Source of the DNA: Psittacicella melopsittaci
Lineage (GTDB): Bacteria > Pseudomonadota > Gammaproteobacteria > Enterobacterales > Psittacicellaceae
NCBI RefSeq assembly: GCF_003585925.1
Contig: NZ_NRJH01000013.1
Location: forward strand, 1 to 64,000
Direction of reading: 5' to 3'
DNA: 64,000 nucleotides
Shown: positions 41,689 to 50,009 of the stretch, in pieces
Numbering within the stretch: position 1 is the first letter of the stretch
How the letters are laid out: every line of letters starts with the position of its first letter
Made by a program: the position numbers and the translations under genes
The notes under the pieces: model-generated
Seen by the model: the letters and a program-made list of their open reading frames with translations, nothing else
What the model was told of the DNA's origin: nothing
Databases searched by the model: none

Positions 41689-41720
41689 GGGTTAAGGGAT
41701 TGTCCCTTAACCCCTTTTTT
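41689..41720 (+). terminator. kdsB terminator
   Basis: A perfect 11-bp stem (41689-41699 with 41703-41713, loop TTG) followed by CTTTTTTC. Confidence 0.9.
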
Positions 41721-41724
41721 CTGC

Positions 41725-41757
41725 TACAATAGATAGAGATAAACCCTCTTAAAGGAG
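41725..41757 (+). promoter_or_regulatory. -10 box and ribosome binding site of ydfG
   Basis: TACAAT (41725-41730) directly after the kdsB terminator, then AAAGGAG (41751-41757), nine bases before the ydfG ATG. This is one of the few clear Shine-Dalgarno sequences in the window. Confidence 0.55.
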
Positions 41758-41766
41758 TAATTAACT

Positions 41767-42531
41767 ATGGTAATTCTAGTTACAGGGGCAACAGCAGGTT
41801 TTGGTAAGGCAATTGCTTTACGTCTGCTCGCTCAAGGACATCAAGTTATAGGTACTGGACGCAGATTAGAAAAACTGCAAGAGCTCAGTCAAGCTTATCC
41901 GCAAAGCTTTACCCCTCTAGTTTTTGATTTACAAGACCGCCAGGCTACAGAGCAAGCTTTGGCAAGTTTAAGTCCTGAATTACGTAACAATATCGATGTT
42001 TTAGTAAACAATGCTGGTCTAGCTAAGGGCTTGGATCCAGCTTATAAGGCAGATTTTGCTGACTGGCAAACTATGATAGATACTAATGTGGTAGGCTTGG
42101 TTTCTTTAACTAATTTAGTTTTACCAACTATGGTAAAAAATCATCGCGGCTACATTATTAATCTGGGCTCTATTGCAGGCACCTACCCATATCCAGGTGG
42201 CAATATTTATGGGGCAACTAAAGCCTTTGTCCGTCAATTTAGTCTAAATCTCCGTGCTGATCTTGCAGGTACAGGCGTGCGCGTAACTAACCTCGAGCCA
42301 GGTCTGTGCGGTGATACTGAGTTTTCTCAAGTTCGTTTCCGTGGCGATCTTGACAAGGCAGCTCAAGTATATGCCAACATTGACTATGTAACTCCAGAAG
42401 ACATAGCCGACATAGTTTCTTACTTAATTCATTTACCAGCCCATGTAAATGTAAATAGTTTAGAAGTAATGCCAACGGCACAAACTTTTAATCCTCTCAG
42501 AGTTGATACTAAAGATTTTAAAGTAGAGTAA
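41767..42531 (+). CDS. ydfG: YdfG-like short-chain dehydrogenase
   Basis: The 254-residue NADP enzyme matches YdfG, which oxidises L-allo-threonine and serine and reduces malonic semialdehyde. It has VTGATAGFGKAIALRL (cofactor binding), the Arg pair in GTGRRLEKL that favours NADPH, NNAGLA, and the catalytic Ser-Tyr-Lys set in NLGSIAG and YGATKAFVRQFS. RVTNLEPGLCGDTEFSQVRFRGD and the ending with PTAQTFNPL are typical of this subfamily. It lies between kdsB and prfA, each with its own signals, so it is probably transcribed alone. Confidence 0.92.
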   Translation: MVILVTGATAGFGKAIALRLLAQGHQVIGTGRRLEKLQELSQAYPQSFTPLVFDLQDRQATEQALASLSPELRNNIDVLVNNAGLAKGLDPAYKADFADWQTMIDTNVVGLVSLTNLVLPTMVKNHRGYIINLGSIAGTYPYPGGNIYGATKAFVRQFSLNLRADLAGTGVRVTNLEPGLCGDTEFSQVRFRGDLDKAAQVYANIDYVTPEDIADIVSYLIHLPAHVNVNSLEVMPTAQTFNPLRVDTKDFKVE

Positions 42532-42546
42532 AAAAACCTTGCTTTG

Positions 42547-42555
42547 TGCTATAAT
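42547..42555 (+). promoter_or_regulatory. extended -10 promoter of prfA
   Basis: TGCTATAAT at 42547-42555, an extended -10 element that needs little -35 contact. It leaves a leader of about 77 bases before the prfA ATG; the leader can form a small hairpin near 42594-42613. Confidence 0.55.
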
Positions 42556-42638
42556 ATGGTACTTGGTGTTATATGTTTAACTTATCTCTGATCGTTAAGC
42601 TTTACTGAGGCTTACGTCCAGAATCTTTTTATGCAACT

Positions 42639-43727
42639 ATGAAACAAAGTTTAGTCGAAAAACTACAAGTACTAGTTGAACGCTACGAAGAATTACAACA
42701 ACTTTTAGGTGACGCTGAAGTAATTAGCGATCAAGAGAAATTCCGTGCGTATTCAAAAGAGTACTCTAATTTAGAACCAGTGGTAAAAGATTTTACCCAC
42801 TGGCAACAGCTAAAAGATGACATAGCTGGAGCTAAAGAACTTCTTGAAGATCCAGATATGGCTGAATTAGCACAAATGGAAATTGAACAAAAAGAAGAAG
42901 AACTTGTAAAAATGGAAGATGCTTTACAAGTTCACTTAATTCCTAAAGACCCTAACGATGAATACAATGTCTTCTTGGAAATCCGTGCAGGTACAGGTGG
43001 TGATGAAGCTGCTATTTTCTGTGGTGATCTTTTCCGTATGTATTCACGTTTTTGTGAACGCAAGGGTTGGCGTTATGAAGTAATCTCTTCTTCAGAATCT
43101 GATCAAGGTGGTTACAAAGAAATCGTAATGCACATTTCTGGGGATATGGTTTACTCTAACCTTAAATTCGAGTCAGGCGGTCACCGTGTACAACGTGTAC
43201 CAAAAACAGAATCTCAAGGTCGTATCCATACTTCAGCATGTACAGTTGCCGTATTAGTTGAGTTACCAGAAGCAGAAATGCCTGATATTAACCCAGCTGA
43301 TTTACGTATTGATACTTTCCGTGCTTCAGGGGCAGGTGGTCAGCACATTAACAAAACTGACTCTGCAGTACGTATTACCCATATTCCAACAGGAATTGTG
43401 GTTGAGTGTCAGGATGAACGTTCGCAACACAAAAATAAAGCCAAAGCTCTATCTGTGTTAGCTTCGCGCATTCAACAAGGAATTATTGATCAACGTAATG
43501 CCGAGGTATCAGAAACTCGTCGTAACCTTTTAGGTTCGGGCGACCGTTCTGATAAGATCCGTACTTACAACTACCCACAATCAAGGGTAACTGATCACCG
43601 GATTAACCTCACTTTATATCGTTTAGACGATATTATGGACGGTAACCTAGATCAATTAATTACTCCGATTATCCAAGAGTTCCAAGCTGATCAATTAAAA
43701 GAAATGATTGGTAGTGAAACTCTATAA
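42639..43727 (+). CDS. prfA: peptide chain release factor 1
   Basis: RF1 reads UAA and UAG and triggers peptide release on the ribosome. The 362 residues match the family in length. The GGQ catalytic loop is in [15 protein letters not shown] (about 229-245). The stop-codon-reading region is [20 protein letters not shown] with PKT in the place of E. coli PAT. The N-terminal coiled domain and the ending [17 protein letters not shown] are also typical. The stop is UAA, one of its own signals. adk follows after 17 bp instead of the usual prmC, so the neighbourhood is rearranged. Confidence 0.97.
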   Translation: MKQSLVEKLQVLVERYEELQQLLGDAEVISDQEKFRAYSKEYSNLEPVVKDFTHWQQLKDDIAGAKELLEDPDMAELAQMEIEQKEEELVKMEDALQVHLIPKDPNDEYNVFLEIRAGTGGDEAAIFCGDLFRMYSRFCERKGWRYEVISSSESDQGGYKEIVMHISGDMVYSNLKFESGGHRVQRVPKTESQGRIHTSACTVAVLVELPEAEMPDINPADLRIDTFRASGAGGQHINKTDSAVRITHIPTGIVVECQDERSQHKNKAKALSVLASRIQQGIIDQRNAEVSETRRNLLGSGDRSDKIRTYNYPQSRVTDHRINLTLYRLDDIMDGNLDQLITPIIQEFQADQLKEMIGSETL

Positions 43728-43744
43728 GACAAGAGAAAAGTAAC

Positions 43745-44404
43745 ATGAAACGTATTTTATTATTAGGTGCTCCAGGAGCAGGTAAAGGGACTCAAGCCCA
43801 AACTATTATGCACTTATTTAACATCCCACAAATTTCAACGGGTGATTTATTACGTGCTGAAGTTAAATCTGGTTCAGAATTAGGTAATCAACTAGCTGAT
43901 ATCTTAAAATCAGGGCAATTAGTTTCTGATGATATAGTTACTCGCCTAGTTAAAGAAAAAGCTGCAAAACCAGAATGTGCTGAAGGCTATTTACTTGATG
44001 GTTTCCCACGTAACCTTGCTCAAGCTCAGGCTTTAGAAGCAGCTAACCTAGGTTTAGATTTAGTAATTGAGTTTGATGTACCAGATGATGTAATCGTTGA
44101 ACGTATTACAGGTCGCCGTAGCCACCCTGCTTCAGGTCGTGTTTACCACGTTAAATTTAATCCACCTAAAGTAGAAGGTCTAGATGATGTTACAGGTGAA
44201 CCTCTAGTAACTCGTCCAGACGATACTCCAGAAGTGGTAGAAAAGCGTCTTGAAGTTTATCATACTCAAACTGCACCTTTAATTAGCTACTACCGTGAAT
44301 TAGCTAAAGAAGGTAAAGTTCGTTTCTTAAAAATTAATGGTAACGATGATATCGAAGTGGTAGCAAAAAATCTCCGCGACGAACTTCGTACAGTATTTAA
44401 CTAA
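43745..44404 (+). CDS. adk: adenylate kinase
   Basis: Adenylate kinase interconverts ATP + AMP and 2 ADP in the cytoplasm. The 219-residue protein has the P-loop GAPGAGKGT at residues 8-16, the AMP-binding [10 protein letters not shown], the [10 protein letters not shown] segment and the LID beginning [19 protein letters not shown]. The LID lacks the four zinc cysteines, as in E. coli. Codon use is regular, as expected for an abundant protein. It starts 17 bp after prfA with AAGAGAAAAG upstream, so it probably shares the prfA transcript, and ends at a hairpin terminator. Confidence 0.97.
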   Translation: MKRILLLGAPGAGKGTQAQTIMHLFNIPQISTGDLLRAEVKSGSELGNQLADILKSGQLVSDDIVTRLVKEKAAKPECAEGYLLDGFPRNLAQAQALEAANLGLDLVIEFDVPDDVIVERITGRRSHPASGRVYHVKFNPPKVEGLDDVTGEPLVTRPDDTPEVVEKRLEVYHTQTAPLISYYRELAKEGKVRFLKINGNDDIEVVAKNLRDELRTVFN

Positions 44405-44411
44405 TTAAAGC

Positions 44412-44446
44412 AAAAAAAGAGAAGGCACGTGCTTTCTCTTTTTCTT
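44412..44446 (+). terminator. adk terminator abutting the tag start codon
   Basis: A strong stem rich in A/T (about 44412-44426 with 44430-44445, core GCAC/GTGC) followed by U. The tag ATG at 44451 is only a few bases away. Confidence 0.75.
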
Positions 44447-44450
44447 ATAT

Positions 44451-45002
44451 ATGGCACAAAATTTTACTACCTGGTGTGAAGTGGAGAAAAATCCTTTAGA
44501 AACTTCCTACCATGATCAACGCTGGGCTATGCCCATTACCGACAAGCAAGAACTTTTTGCTTTACTTATGCTCGAATGCCAACAAGCTGGCTTAAGCTGG
44601 GCAGTGGTACTAAAAAAAGAGCAAGCCTTAGCCCAAGCTTTTTTAGCTTGGGATCCGCAAGCTCTTGCGCAAATGTCTGACGCTTATATTGAAGAGTTAA
44701 AAGACAACCCTGAAATAATTCGTCATACAGGCAAAATTATTGCTATGCGTAGTAACGCTCAAGCTTTTTTACGTCTCGAGCAACAAGGCATAGATTTTAG
44801 TCATTGGCTCTGGAGCCATGACCTAGATGCTCAAACTCTGAGCAAGCAACTGAAAAAGTGGGGCTTTAAATTTGTTGGACCTACTACCGCTCAAGCTTAT
44901 TTAGAAGCAGTAGGAAAGATAAATCCCCATCACCCGCAATGCCCTTGTTATGCTCGTGTAGAGCAAGCCCAACAACCGGTAAAAGCAAAATATCAAGCAT
45001 AA
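44451..45002 (+). CDS. tag: DNA-3-methyladenine glycosylase I
   Basis: The 183-residue protein matches Tag, which excises 3-methyladenine from alkylated DNA. It keeps YHDQRWAMPITDKQELFALLMLECQQAGLSWA-type order (YHD, then LECQQAGLSW), IIRHTGKI, and KKWGFKFVGPTTAQAYLEAVG. The zinc clamp is present as a Cys at residue 8, a His in YHD, and His/Cys in NPHHPQCPCY near the end. There is no Shine-Dalgarno sequence and the ATG lies directly after the adk terminator. Expression may rest on read-through or on a promoter inside adk. Confidence 0.93.
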   Translation: MAQNFTTWCEVEKNPLETSYHDQRWAMPITDKQELFALLMLECQQAGLSWAVVLKKEQALAQAFLAWDPQALAQMSDAYIEELKDNPEIIRHTGKIIAMRSNAQAFLRLEQQGIDFSHWLWSHDLDAQTLSKQLKKWGFKFVGPTTAQAYLEAVGKINPHHPQCPCYARVEQAQQPVKAKYQA

Positions 45003-45003
45003 A

Positions 45004-45036
45004 CAAAAAGAACTCGGTGGGGAACCGAGTTCTTTT
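45004..45036. terminator. two-way terminator between tag and the small leftward ORF
   Basis: A perfect 13-bp stem (45006-45018 with 45024-45036) with A/T ends on both sides, between convergent genes. Confidence 0.85.
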
Positions 45037-45053
45037 GCGTTTATTATTCTAGA

Positions 45054-45230
45054 CTATTCTTCAATAGTATCGTAGATTTTATCTAATTGGCTTTGATCAA
45101 AAGCCTGATGACATTTAAAAGTTGAAGGGGTTGCCGCAGCATGAACGTCAAATGGCATATTGCAAGCACCAAAGGCACCTAAAATATTTTTCCCAAACTT
45201 TGTCATAGCTTCAACAAAAGTAGTGAACAT
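45054..45230 (-). CDS. small 58-residue protein of unknown function
   Basis: An ATG at 45228-45230 opens a 58-codon leftward frame preceded by AAGGAG six bases upstream, the best ribosome-binding site in this part of the window. The protein begins MFTTFVEAMTKFGKNILG and ends KIYDTIEE. It has an amphipathic N-terminal helix, one Cys in GACNMPFDVHAA, another in FKCHQ, and an acidic end. It is not a membrane protein. A two-way terminator follows 18 bp after its stop. I do not recognise the family. The clear signals at both ends suggest a real, expressed gene. Confidence 0.75.
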   Translation of the reverse strand: MFTTFVEAMTKFGKNILGAFGACNMPFDVHAAATPSTFKCHQAFDQSQLDKIYDTIEE

Positions 45231-45690
45231 ATTTTATCTCCTTATTAACTTTAACATGTAAGGGAAACAAGGATCCCTATACTTTTATCTTACTACAAAA
45301 GTAAGTTTCTGTAAACTTGCACGTTTTTGAGAAAACGTGCAAAATTTACTAGATATCTTGCACGTTTTTATTGCTCGTTTTTTATAATTGCCCAAATTTA
45401 GGGCGTAAGAGCAAGATAAAATCTTATTAACTTGTAACTTTTGCAAGTTTTACCCTAATAAACTTTTTTCTTATCTTATTGAAAAACAAAGGGTTTTAAT
45501 TTGACTAAAATTAGCTAATTAACTGAAATTTATGCACATTATTGCTATTTTTTTGTAAATTAAGCAAAACAAAAAAAGAACCAAACGAGAATTTCTCGCT
45601 TGGTTCTTTTTCCCCAAAAACTTCCTAGACTTGCGTGCAAGCCTAGGAAAGTACACCCATATTTACTTTGGATAGAGAGGTGTTGGGAGA
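45231..45690. other. 460-bp spacer with TTGCACGTTTT repeats and two hairpins
   Basis: It contains three copies of TTGCACGTTTT, two of them facing each other as a hairpin (45317-45327 and 45332-45342) and one at 45358-45368. It also holds the terminator of the binding-protein gene (45571-45612) and an earlier 13-bp hairpin (45622-45634 with 45637-45649). No further ORF with a ribosome-binding site. Confidence 0.65.
45571..45612 (-). terminator. terminator of the amino-acid binding protein gene
   Basis: A long stem of about 17 bp with one mismatch, flanked by A7 and T5. It is about 80 bp beyond the stop; another hairpin (45622-45649) lies between. Confidence 0.85.
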
Positions 45691-46455
45691 TTATTCTGCG
45701 TGACTAACACCGTATTTAGTTTTTAATTGCTCAATAAAACCTGATTCTTGGGCTTTAGCTAAAGCAGCGTTAAGTTTATTAAGTAATTCAGTATTGTTTC
45801 TATTTACAGCAATAGCTAAACCTTGACCTAAAATAGGATCATTAACTAATTGCGGTAATAAAGTGTAGCTATCTGGGTTATTTTCCGCAAATTTTTCTAC
45901 TACTTGCCCATCTGCTAATAAAGCGTTAACACGTCCTGCTCTTAAATCAAGTAAAGCAGTATCATAGTTATCGTAACCTACAGCACGAACACCTTTACTT
46001 TTTTCTTGTAAGTATTTACCTGCAAGAGTACCATTTTGATAGCCAACAGCTTTTAATTCACTTACGTCATTATAGTTGCTGTTTTTTAATACTAAGTAGC
46101 GGTAAGGAGCAGCTGGTAAGTATTCATTTGAAAAAGCAACTTGTTTAGCACGCTCTTCAGTAATGTTCATAGCAGCTATAGCTATATCAATTTTACGATA
46201 CATTAAGTTAGGTACTAGGGCATCGAAGTTTTGGTTTTTAACTTCACATTTAATCCCAGCTTGTTCACAGATATAGTTAATTAAATCTATATCAAAGCCA
46301 ACAATTTGTCCTTTGTCGTTTAAGTACTCATATGGAGCATAACCTGCTTCGGTACCTACAACATAAGTTTTATTATCAGCATGAGCATAACCTGAGAATA
46401 CTACTGCACTTGCTGCTACAGCAAAGGCTGCTAATTTTTTAGTGAATTTAAACAT
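45691..46455 (-). CDS. periplasmic amino-acid (ArtJ/ArtI-like) ABC transporter binding protein
   Basis: The 254-residue protein begins with a signal peptide (basic MFKFTKK, hydrophobic core, probable cleavage after SGYAHA). The mature part is a family-3 solute-binding protein: VVGTEAGYAPYEYLNDKGQIVGFDIDLINYICEQ-type opening (with GFDIDL), then IDIAIAAMNITEERAK, VGYQNGTLAGKYL and DLRAGRVNALLAD. The GFDIDL and ITEER features suit a basic-amino-acid (arginine/lysine-type) binder. It would deliver its ligand to an ABC permease, but no permease or ATPase gene is adjacent. Repeats of TTGCACGTTTT flank the gene on both sides, which may matter for regulation. Confidence 0.92.
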   Translation of the reverse strand: MFKFTKKLAAFAVAASAVVFSGYAHADNKTYVVGTEAGYAPYEYLNDKGQIVGFDIDLINYICEQAGIKCEVKNQNFDALVPNLMYRKIDIAIAAMNITEERAKQVAFSNEYLPAAPYRYLVLKNSNYNDVSELKAVGYQNGTLAGKYLQEKSKGVRAVGYDNYDTALLDLRAGRVNALLADGQVVEKFAENNPDSYTLLPQLVNDPILGQGLAIAVNRNNTELLNKLNAALAKAQESGFIEQLKTKYGVSHAE

Positions 46456-47030
46456 TGTAACTTTCCTTAATTATGGAGTAGCTAAAAACTTTTACCCTTT
46501 TCTAATTGGTTTAATCTATCGTAATTCTTTTTTTGTAAAGCATTATCTTTTTTTTTCTTTACATGTAAATATCTTACTCTAATTTTTTCTCCTTGTAAAT
46601 CGTTAATATTTTTGCACGTTTTTCTAAAAAAATGCAAAAACTTTAGCAACTTTTTTATTTTCTTCACCTTAAAACTACCTTAAACTGCGGAAAAATAGAA
46701 CTTATAGCAAAGAATAAATTGCACGTTTTGCAAGAAAAACAAGCAAAGGCAAAGAAAAATATTTCTCTAATTATTTGAAAAACAAGACAACTTTTTTAGC
46801 GAGGAAATCAAGTTTTTGCCTCGTTTTTCTCTAAAATTGCACCTTTTTGCTCGAGATTTTGCTCTTTATTGACAAGGAATTTGCCCAAGGATATGCTTAT
46901 TAATTTTTTTTTACCTGTAATAATTTAAATAATTAACCTAATTAACCAAATAACCTAATTAACCTAGCCAAAATAACTTTTTGTTCTGGGGTATCTCTAT
47001 TTTTTTGTATATGTAAAGGTTATCTTTGCT

Positions 47031-47061
47031 CTTGTTTAAAAGTAAACAAGGCTATTTTTTT
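47031..47061 (+). terminator. orphan rightward terminator before the GT8 gene
   Basis: An 8-bp stem (47031-47038 with 47043-47050) followed by GCTATTTTTTT. No rightward gene ends nearby, so it may end a small RNA or act as an attenuator. Confidence 0.6.
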
Positions 47062-47078
47062 CCCTTGTATATAGGCGT

Positions 47079-47084
47079 TATAAT
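47079..47084 (+). promoter_or_regulatory. -10 box upstream of the GT8 gene
   Basis: TATAAT 39 bp before the ATG; the -35 position falls in a T-run of the preceding terminator. Confidence 0.45.
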
Positions 47085-47123
47085 ATAATATAGAGAACGC
47101 ACTGCTATTTATTCAATTAAGTC

Positions 47124-48395
47124 ATGACAAAGTATAAACAACAAGTTCTTTTAACTACCGATGCTGGTTTTATTCAGCGTTTACCTAATTTTATAAAAAA
47201 TCTAATTGCGTTTAATCGTGACCTTTTAGATATCTATATTATTACTTCTTTTGATTTTGCTAATTCTGAGTATAAATCATTATTTACCGAGTTCGATAAT
47301 TACCCGAACTGCAAGTTACATTTTCATTATGTAACTCCAGAACAACGCTTTAAATATGAACAAGTAGACTATGCTAATAAAGACCGTGCTAATGCTATGA
47401 GTCTACGTTTATATGCTACCGAACTAAAACTAACAGGACGTCTGCTCTACCTAGATGCAGATATTCTTTGTACAGCTCCTTTTGCTGAGCTCTTTGATGA
47501 CGAGAAAGTAGATCTACAAGGTAAAACTCTAGGTGTAGTTACTGACTACTACCTTATGGCAAAAAGTCTACTAACCAATGGTAAAGCTTTTAAAACAAAA
47601 CTTTCAGGACGAGCAAGAGTAACCCCTTTTGATAGTGAAAATCCTTACTTTAACTCAGGATTTTTACTCATTGATATGGACAAACTCAATGCCTCAAACC
47701 TGTGGCTAAACCATATTGCCGAGTTAAAAGACTATGATGCCTTCCCTGATCAGGATTTACTTAATGTTCTTCACTTTAATGACAAGGTAGAGTTAAGCTC
47801 AAAATACAATTATTTAGCTTATCACTTAATTCTTTGTCGTTACTTCTTTATGCGCGATCGTTGGCATCAAGTAACCCAAGTTAATCGTAAAAAAGTACGT
47901 CATCAAGCCGAGCAAGAAAATCAATTTCCTGCCGACTATCCTTTTGCGCAAGTGGATGTATTTAAGAAAGTAACTCCAACTTTTTTACATTTTGCCGGAT
48001 CACGTAAACAATGGAATAGCCATGCCCAAGAATTTGTTGATGCCTATAATCTGTTTACACAAAACCTCGAACAAATTCTGGCTCAACCTGTAAGCTATTA
48101 TGAGCATTATTTTGCGACTCTATTTAAAGTTTACGACTACTTACCTGTGTTAAATGACTATCAAGATAGCAATACTTTTGCTGATTTTTCTTTAGAAAAA
48201 TATAGTTTTTACTTTAACTCTTGTAAGCCTTGGACATTTAATCCGATTCTATTAAATACGCGTATGTATCCTTTAAAATCGCTTAAAGTCTTACTACGTA
48301 ATGCTATGGCAACAAAAGGACGAGATAAACTTAATGCTCAAGAATATAGCACTAAACATCCGCTTTTTGTTAAAGCTCTAGCAGAGAAAAACTAA
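47124..48395 (+). CDS. family-8 glycosyltransferase
   Basis: The 423-residue protein belongs to glycosyltransferase family 8, which includes LgtC and the LPS glucosyl- and galactosyltransferases RfaI/RfaJ. It starts with LLTTDAGFIQRLPNFIKNLIAFN, has the metal-binding DxD in LLYLDADILC (about 110), YFNSGFLLIDMDKL, FPDQDLLNVLHF and HFAGSRKQW with a conserved His. Beyond the catalytic domain (about 1-300) there is a C-terminal extension of about 120 residues typical for membrane-associated members. It probably adds a hexose to lipooligosaccharide on the cytoplasmic face. It is transcribed alone, and a row of small hairpin repeats separates it from the terminator. Confidence 0.9.
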   Translation: MTKYKQQVLLTTDAGFIQRLPNFIKNLIAFNRDLLDIYIITSFDFANSEYKSLFTEFDNYPNCKLHFHYVTPEQRFKYEQVDYANKDRANAMSLRLYATELKLTGRLLYLDADILCTAPFAELFDDEKVDLQGKTLGVVTDYYLMAKSLLTNGKAFKTKLSGRARVTPFDSENPYFNSGFLLIDMDKLNASNLWLNHIAELKDYDAFPDQDLLNVLHFNDKVELSSKYNYLAYHLILCRYFFMRDRWHQVTQVNRKKVRHQAEQENQFPADYPFAQVDVFKKVTPTFLHFAGSRKQWNSHAQEFVDAYNLFTQNLEQILAQPVSYYEHYFATLFKVYDYLPVLNDYQDSNTFADFSLEKYSFYFNSCKPWTFNPILLNTRMYPLKSLKVLLRNAMATKGRDKLNAQEYSTKHPLFVKALAEKN

Positions 48396-48420
48396 AGAGC
48401 TAGATTTACCTAGGGCAAAT

Positions 48421-48500
48421 TACTTGCTTAGATAGTAATTTACTTACTTAAACAGTAAGCTACTTGCTTCAACAGTGAGCAACTAGCTTTAACAGCTAGT
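48421..48500 (+). repeat. 20-bp tandem repeat, four units, each a small hairpin
   Basis: Four consecutive 20-bp units (TACTTGCTTAGATAGTAATT, TACTTACTTAAACAGTAAGC and two variants) fill 48421-48500. Each unit can fold on itself, for example CTAGCT-TTAAC-AGCTAG. Base changes between units often keep the pairing. It lies between the GT8 stop and the terminator. Confidence 0.7.
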
Positions 48501-48535
48501 TAATTACTTAACGACTTTATTACAACTTTTAGCTA

Positions 48536-48575
48536 AAAAAAGAGCCCCGAGTGATAAACACTCGGGGATTTTTTC
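48536..48575. terminator. two-way terminator between the GT8 gene and glnA
   Basis: A GC-rich 9-bp stem (48545-48553 with 48559-48567) flanked by A7 and T6, ending at the glnA stop codon. Confidence 0.9.
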
Positions 48576-50009
48576 TTAGCATGAATAGTATAATTCAAAT
48601 TCAATTGGGTGTGGTAACATACGTAATTTTTGTACATCACGAGCTTTTAAGGCAATGAATGTATCAATAAATTCTTTTGTAAATACCCCACCTTCAAGTA
48701 AGAATGCGTGATCTTCAGCTAAAGCTTTTAATGCTTCTTCTAAAGAGAAAGCTACTTGTGGGAAGTTTAATAACTCTTCACCTTCTAAATCGTAAAGGTT
48801 ACGATCTGAAGCTGCACCTGGGTGAATTTTGTTTTTAATACCATCTAAACCAGCCATTAATAGCGCTGAGAATGCTAAATATGGGTTAGCTGTACAATCT
48901 GGGAAACGTACTTCGATACGTTTTGCTTTAGGTGTAGCTACAGCTGGAATACGTACAGATGCCGAACGGTTAGACGCTGAGTAAGCTAACATAACTGGAG
49001 CTTCAAAACCAGGTACTAAACGTTTGTAAGAGTTAGTTGAAGGGTTAGTAAACGCATTTAAAGCACGTGCGTGTTTTAATACCCCACCAATGAAGTATAA
49101 AGCTGTTTCTGATAAGCCTGCATATTCATCACCAACAAAGAGGTTTTCTCCGTCTTTAGTTAATGAGAAGTGAACGTGCATACCTGAACCATTGTCACCA
49201 TATAAAGGTTTTGGCATAAATGTAGCTGTTTTACCGTTTGCATGAGCAACGTTGTGTACTACATATTTGTAAACTTGAACTTCGTCAGCTTTTGCTACTA
49301 AAGTGTTGTAACGTGTAGCAATTTCATTTTGTGCCATAGCTACTTCGTGGTGATGAGCTTCAACTTCTAAGCCCATTTGCGCTAACACTTCACACATTAA
49401 AGAACGAATAGCTTGAGAATGGTCAATTGGTGCTACTGGGAAGTAACCACCTTTAACACCTGGACGGTGAGCATAGTTAGCGGTACCACCAACTTCTTTT
49501 TTGTTTGAGTTCCAAATACATTCTACATCTTCAACTTCGTAGAATGAAGTACGCATACTGTTTTCAAAGCGTACAGAATCGAATAAGAAAAACTCTAGTT
49601 CTGGACCAACAAATACTTGATCTGCAAAACCTTCTTTGCGTAAGTATTCTTCAGCACGTACAGCAATAGTACGAGGACAACGGTCATAACCTTGACCTGA
49701 AGTTTCATATACTTGTGTACGGATAATAATTGTTGGTGAACCTGTGTCGCCGGCTAAATCTAATAAAGGCTCTTGCTCTACTGGTAAAAGTACCATATCT
49801 GAGTTATCAATTGATTTCCAACCTTTGATTGAAGAACCATCAATTACTTTACCGTGGAGGAAAAAGTCTTCGTCTACTAAACTTGCTGGGATAGAAACGT
49901 GTTGTTCTTTACCTAAAATATCTGTAAAACGTAAATCAGCCCATACTACACCAGCTGCTTCGATAAAATCTCTAAACTTCTTAGCACTTGCTTTAGCATC
50001 TAACGACAT
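48576..50009 (-). CDS. glnA: glutamine synthetase type I
   Basis: GlnA makes glutamine from glutamate, ammonia and ATP. The 477-residue protein has the GSI landmarks: [31 protein letters not shown] (metal ligands), NEIATRYN-type [17 protein letters not shown] region, [17 protein letters not shown] (active site) and [18 protein letters not shown]. It keeps the adenylylation site in NLYDLEGEE, so activity should be tuned by the GlnE/GlnB system. The ending [10 protein letters not shown] is typical. AAGGA lies upstream of the ATG. No ntrB/ntrC follows, unlike in enteric bacteria. It is monocistronic. Confidence 0.97.
   Translation of the reverse strand: MSLDAKASAKKFRDFIEAAGVVWADLRFTDILGKEQHVSIPASLVDEDFFLHGKVIDGSSIKGWKSIDNSDMVLLPVEQEPLLDLAGDTGSPTIIIRTQVYETSGQGYDRCPRTIAVRAEEYLRKEGFADQVFVGPELEFFLFDSVRFENSMRTSFYEVEDVECIWNSNKKEVGGTANYAHRPGVKGGYFPVAPIDHSQAIRSLMCEVLAQMGLEVEAHHHEVAMAQNEIATRYNTLVAKADEVQVYKYVVHNVAHANGKTATFMPKPLYGDNGSGMHVHFSLTKDGENLFVGDEYAGLSETALYFIGGVLKHARALNAFTNPSTNSYKRLVPGFEAPVMLAYSASNRSASVRIPAVATPKAKRIEVRFPDCTANPYLAFSALLMAGLDGIKNKIHPGAASDRNLYDLEGEELLNFPQVAFSLEEALKALAEDHAFLLEGGVFTKEFIDTFIALKARDVQKLRMLPHPIEFELYYSC

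Larger units (their letters stand above)
45317..46729. repeat. five exact copies of TTGCACGTTTT around the binding-protein gene
   Basis: Copies at 45317-45327 (+), 45332-45342 (-), 45358-45368 (+), 46612-46622 (+) and 46719-46729 (+), three on one side of the gene and two on the other. They may be operators or hairpin parts. Confidence 0.7.
46456..47123. other. 668-bp spacer between the binding protein and the GT8 gene
   Basis: It contains two exact TTGCACGTTTT copies (46612-46622, 46719-46729) and a near copy (46837-46847), and an orphan rightward terminator (47031-47061). A TATAAT sits at 47079-47084, 40 bp before the GT8 gene. A 61-codon Lys-rich frame starting with GTG (46482-46667, minus) looks like chance. 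Confidence 0.6.

Noticed and set aside
43200-43212. PKT instead of PAT in the stop-codon reading motif of RF1
   Set aside because: The middle residue of the PxT motif varies among RF1 proteins, so this is not evidence of changed stop-codon reading.
46482-46667. 61-codon Lys-rich leftward ORF starting with GTG
   Set aside because: AT-rich spacer, GTG start, composition dominated by Lys, and no conserved-looking segment; likely chance.
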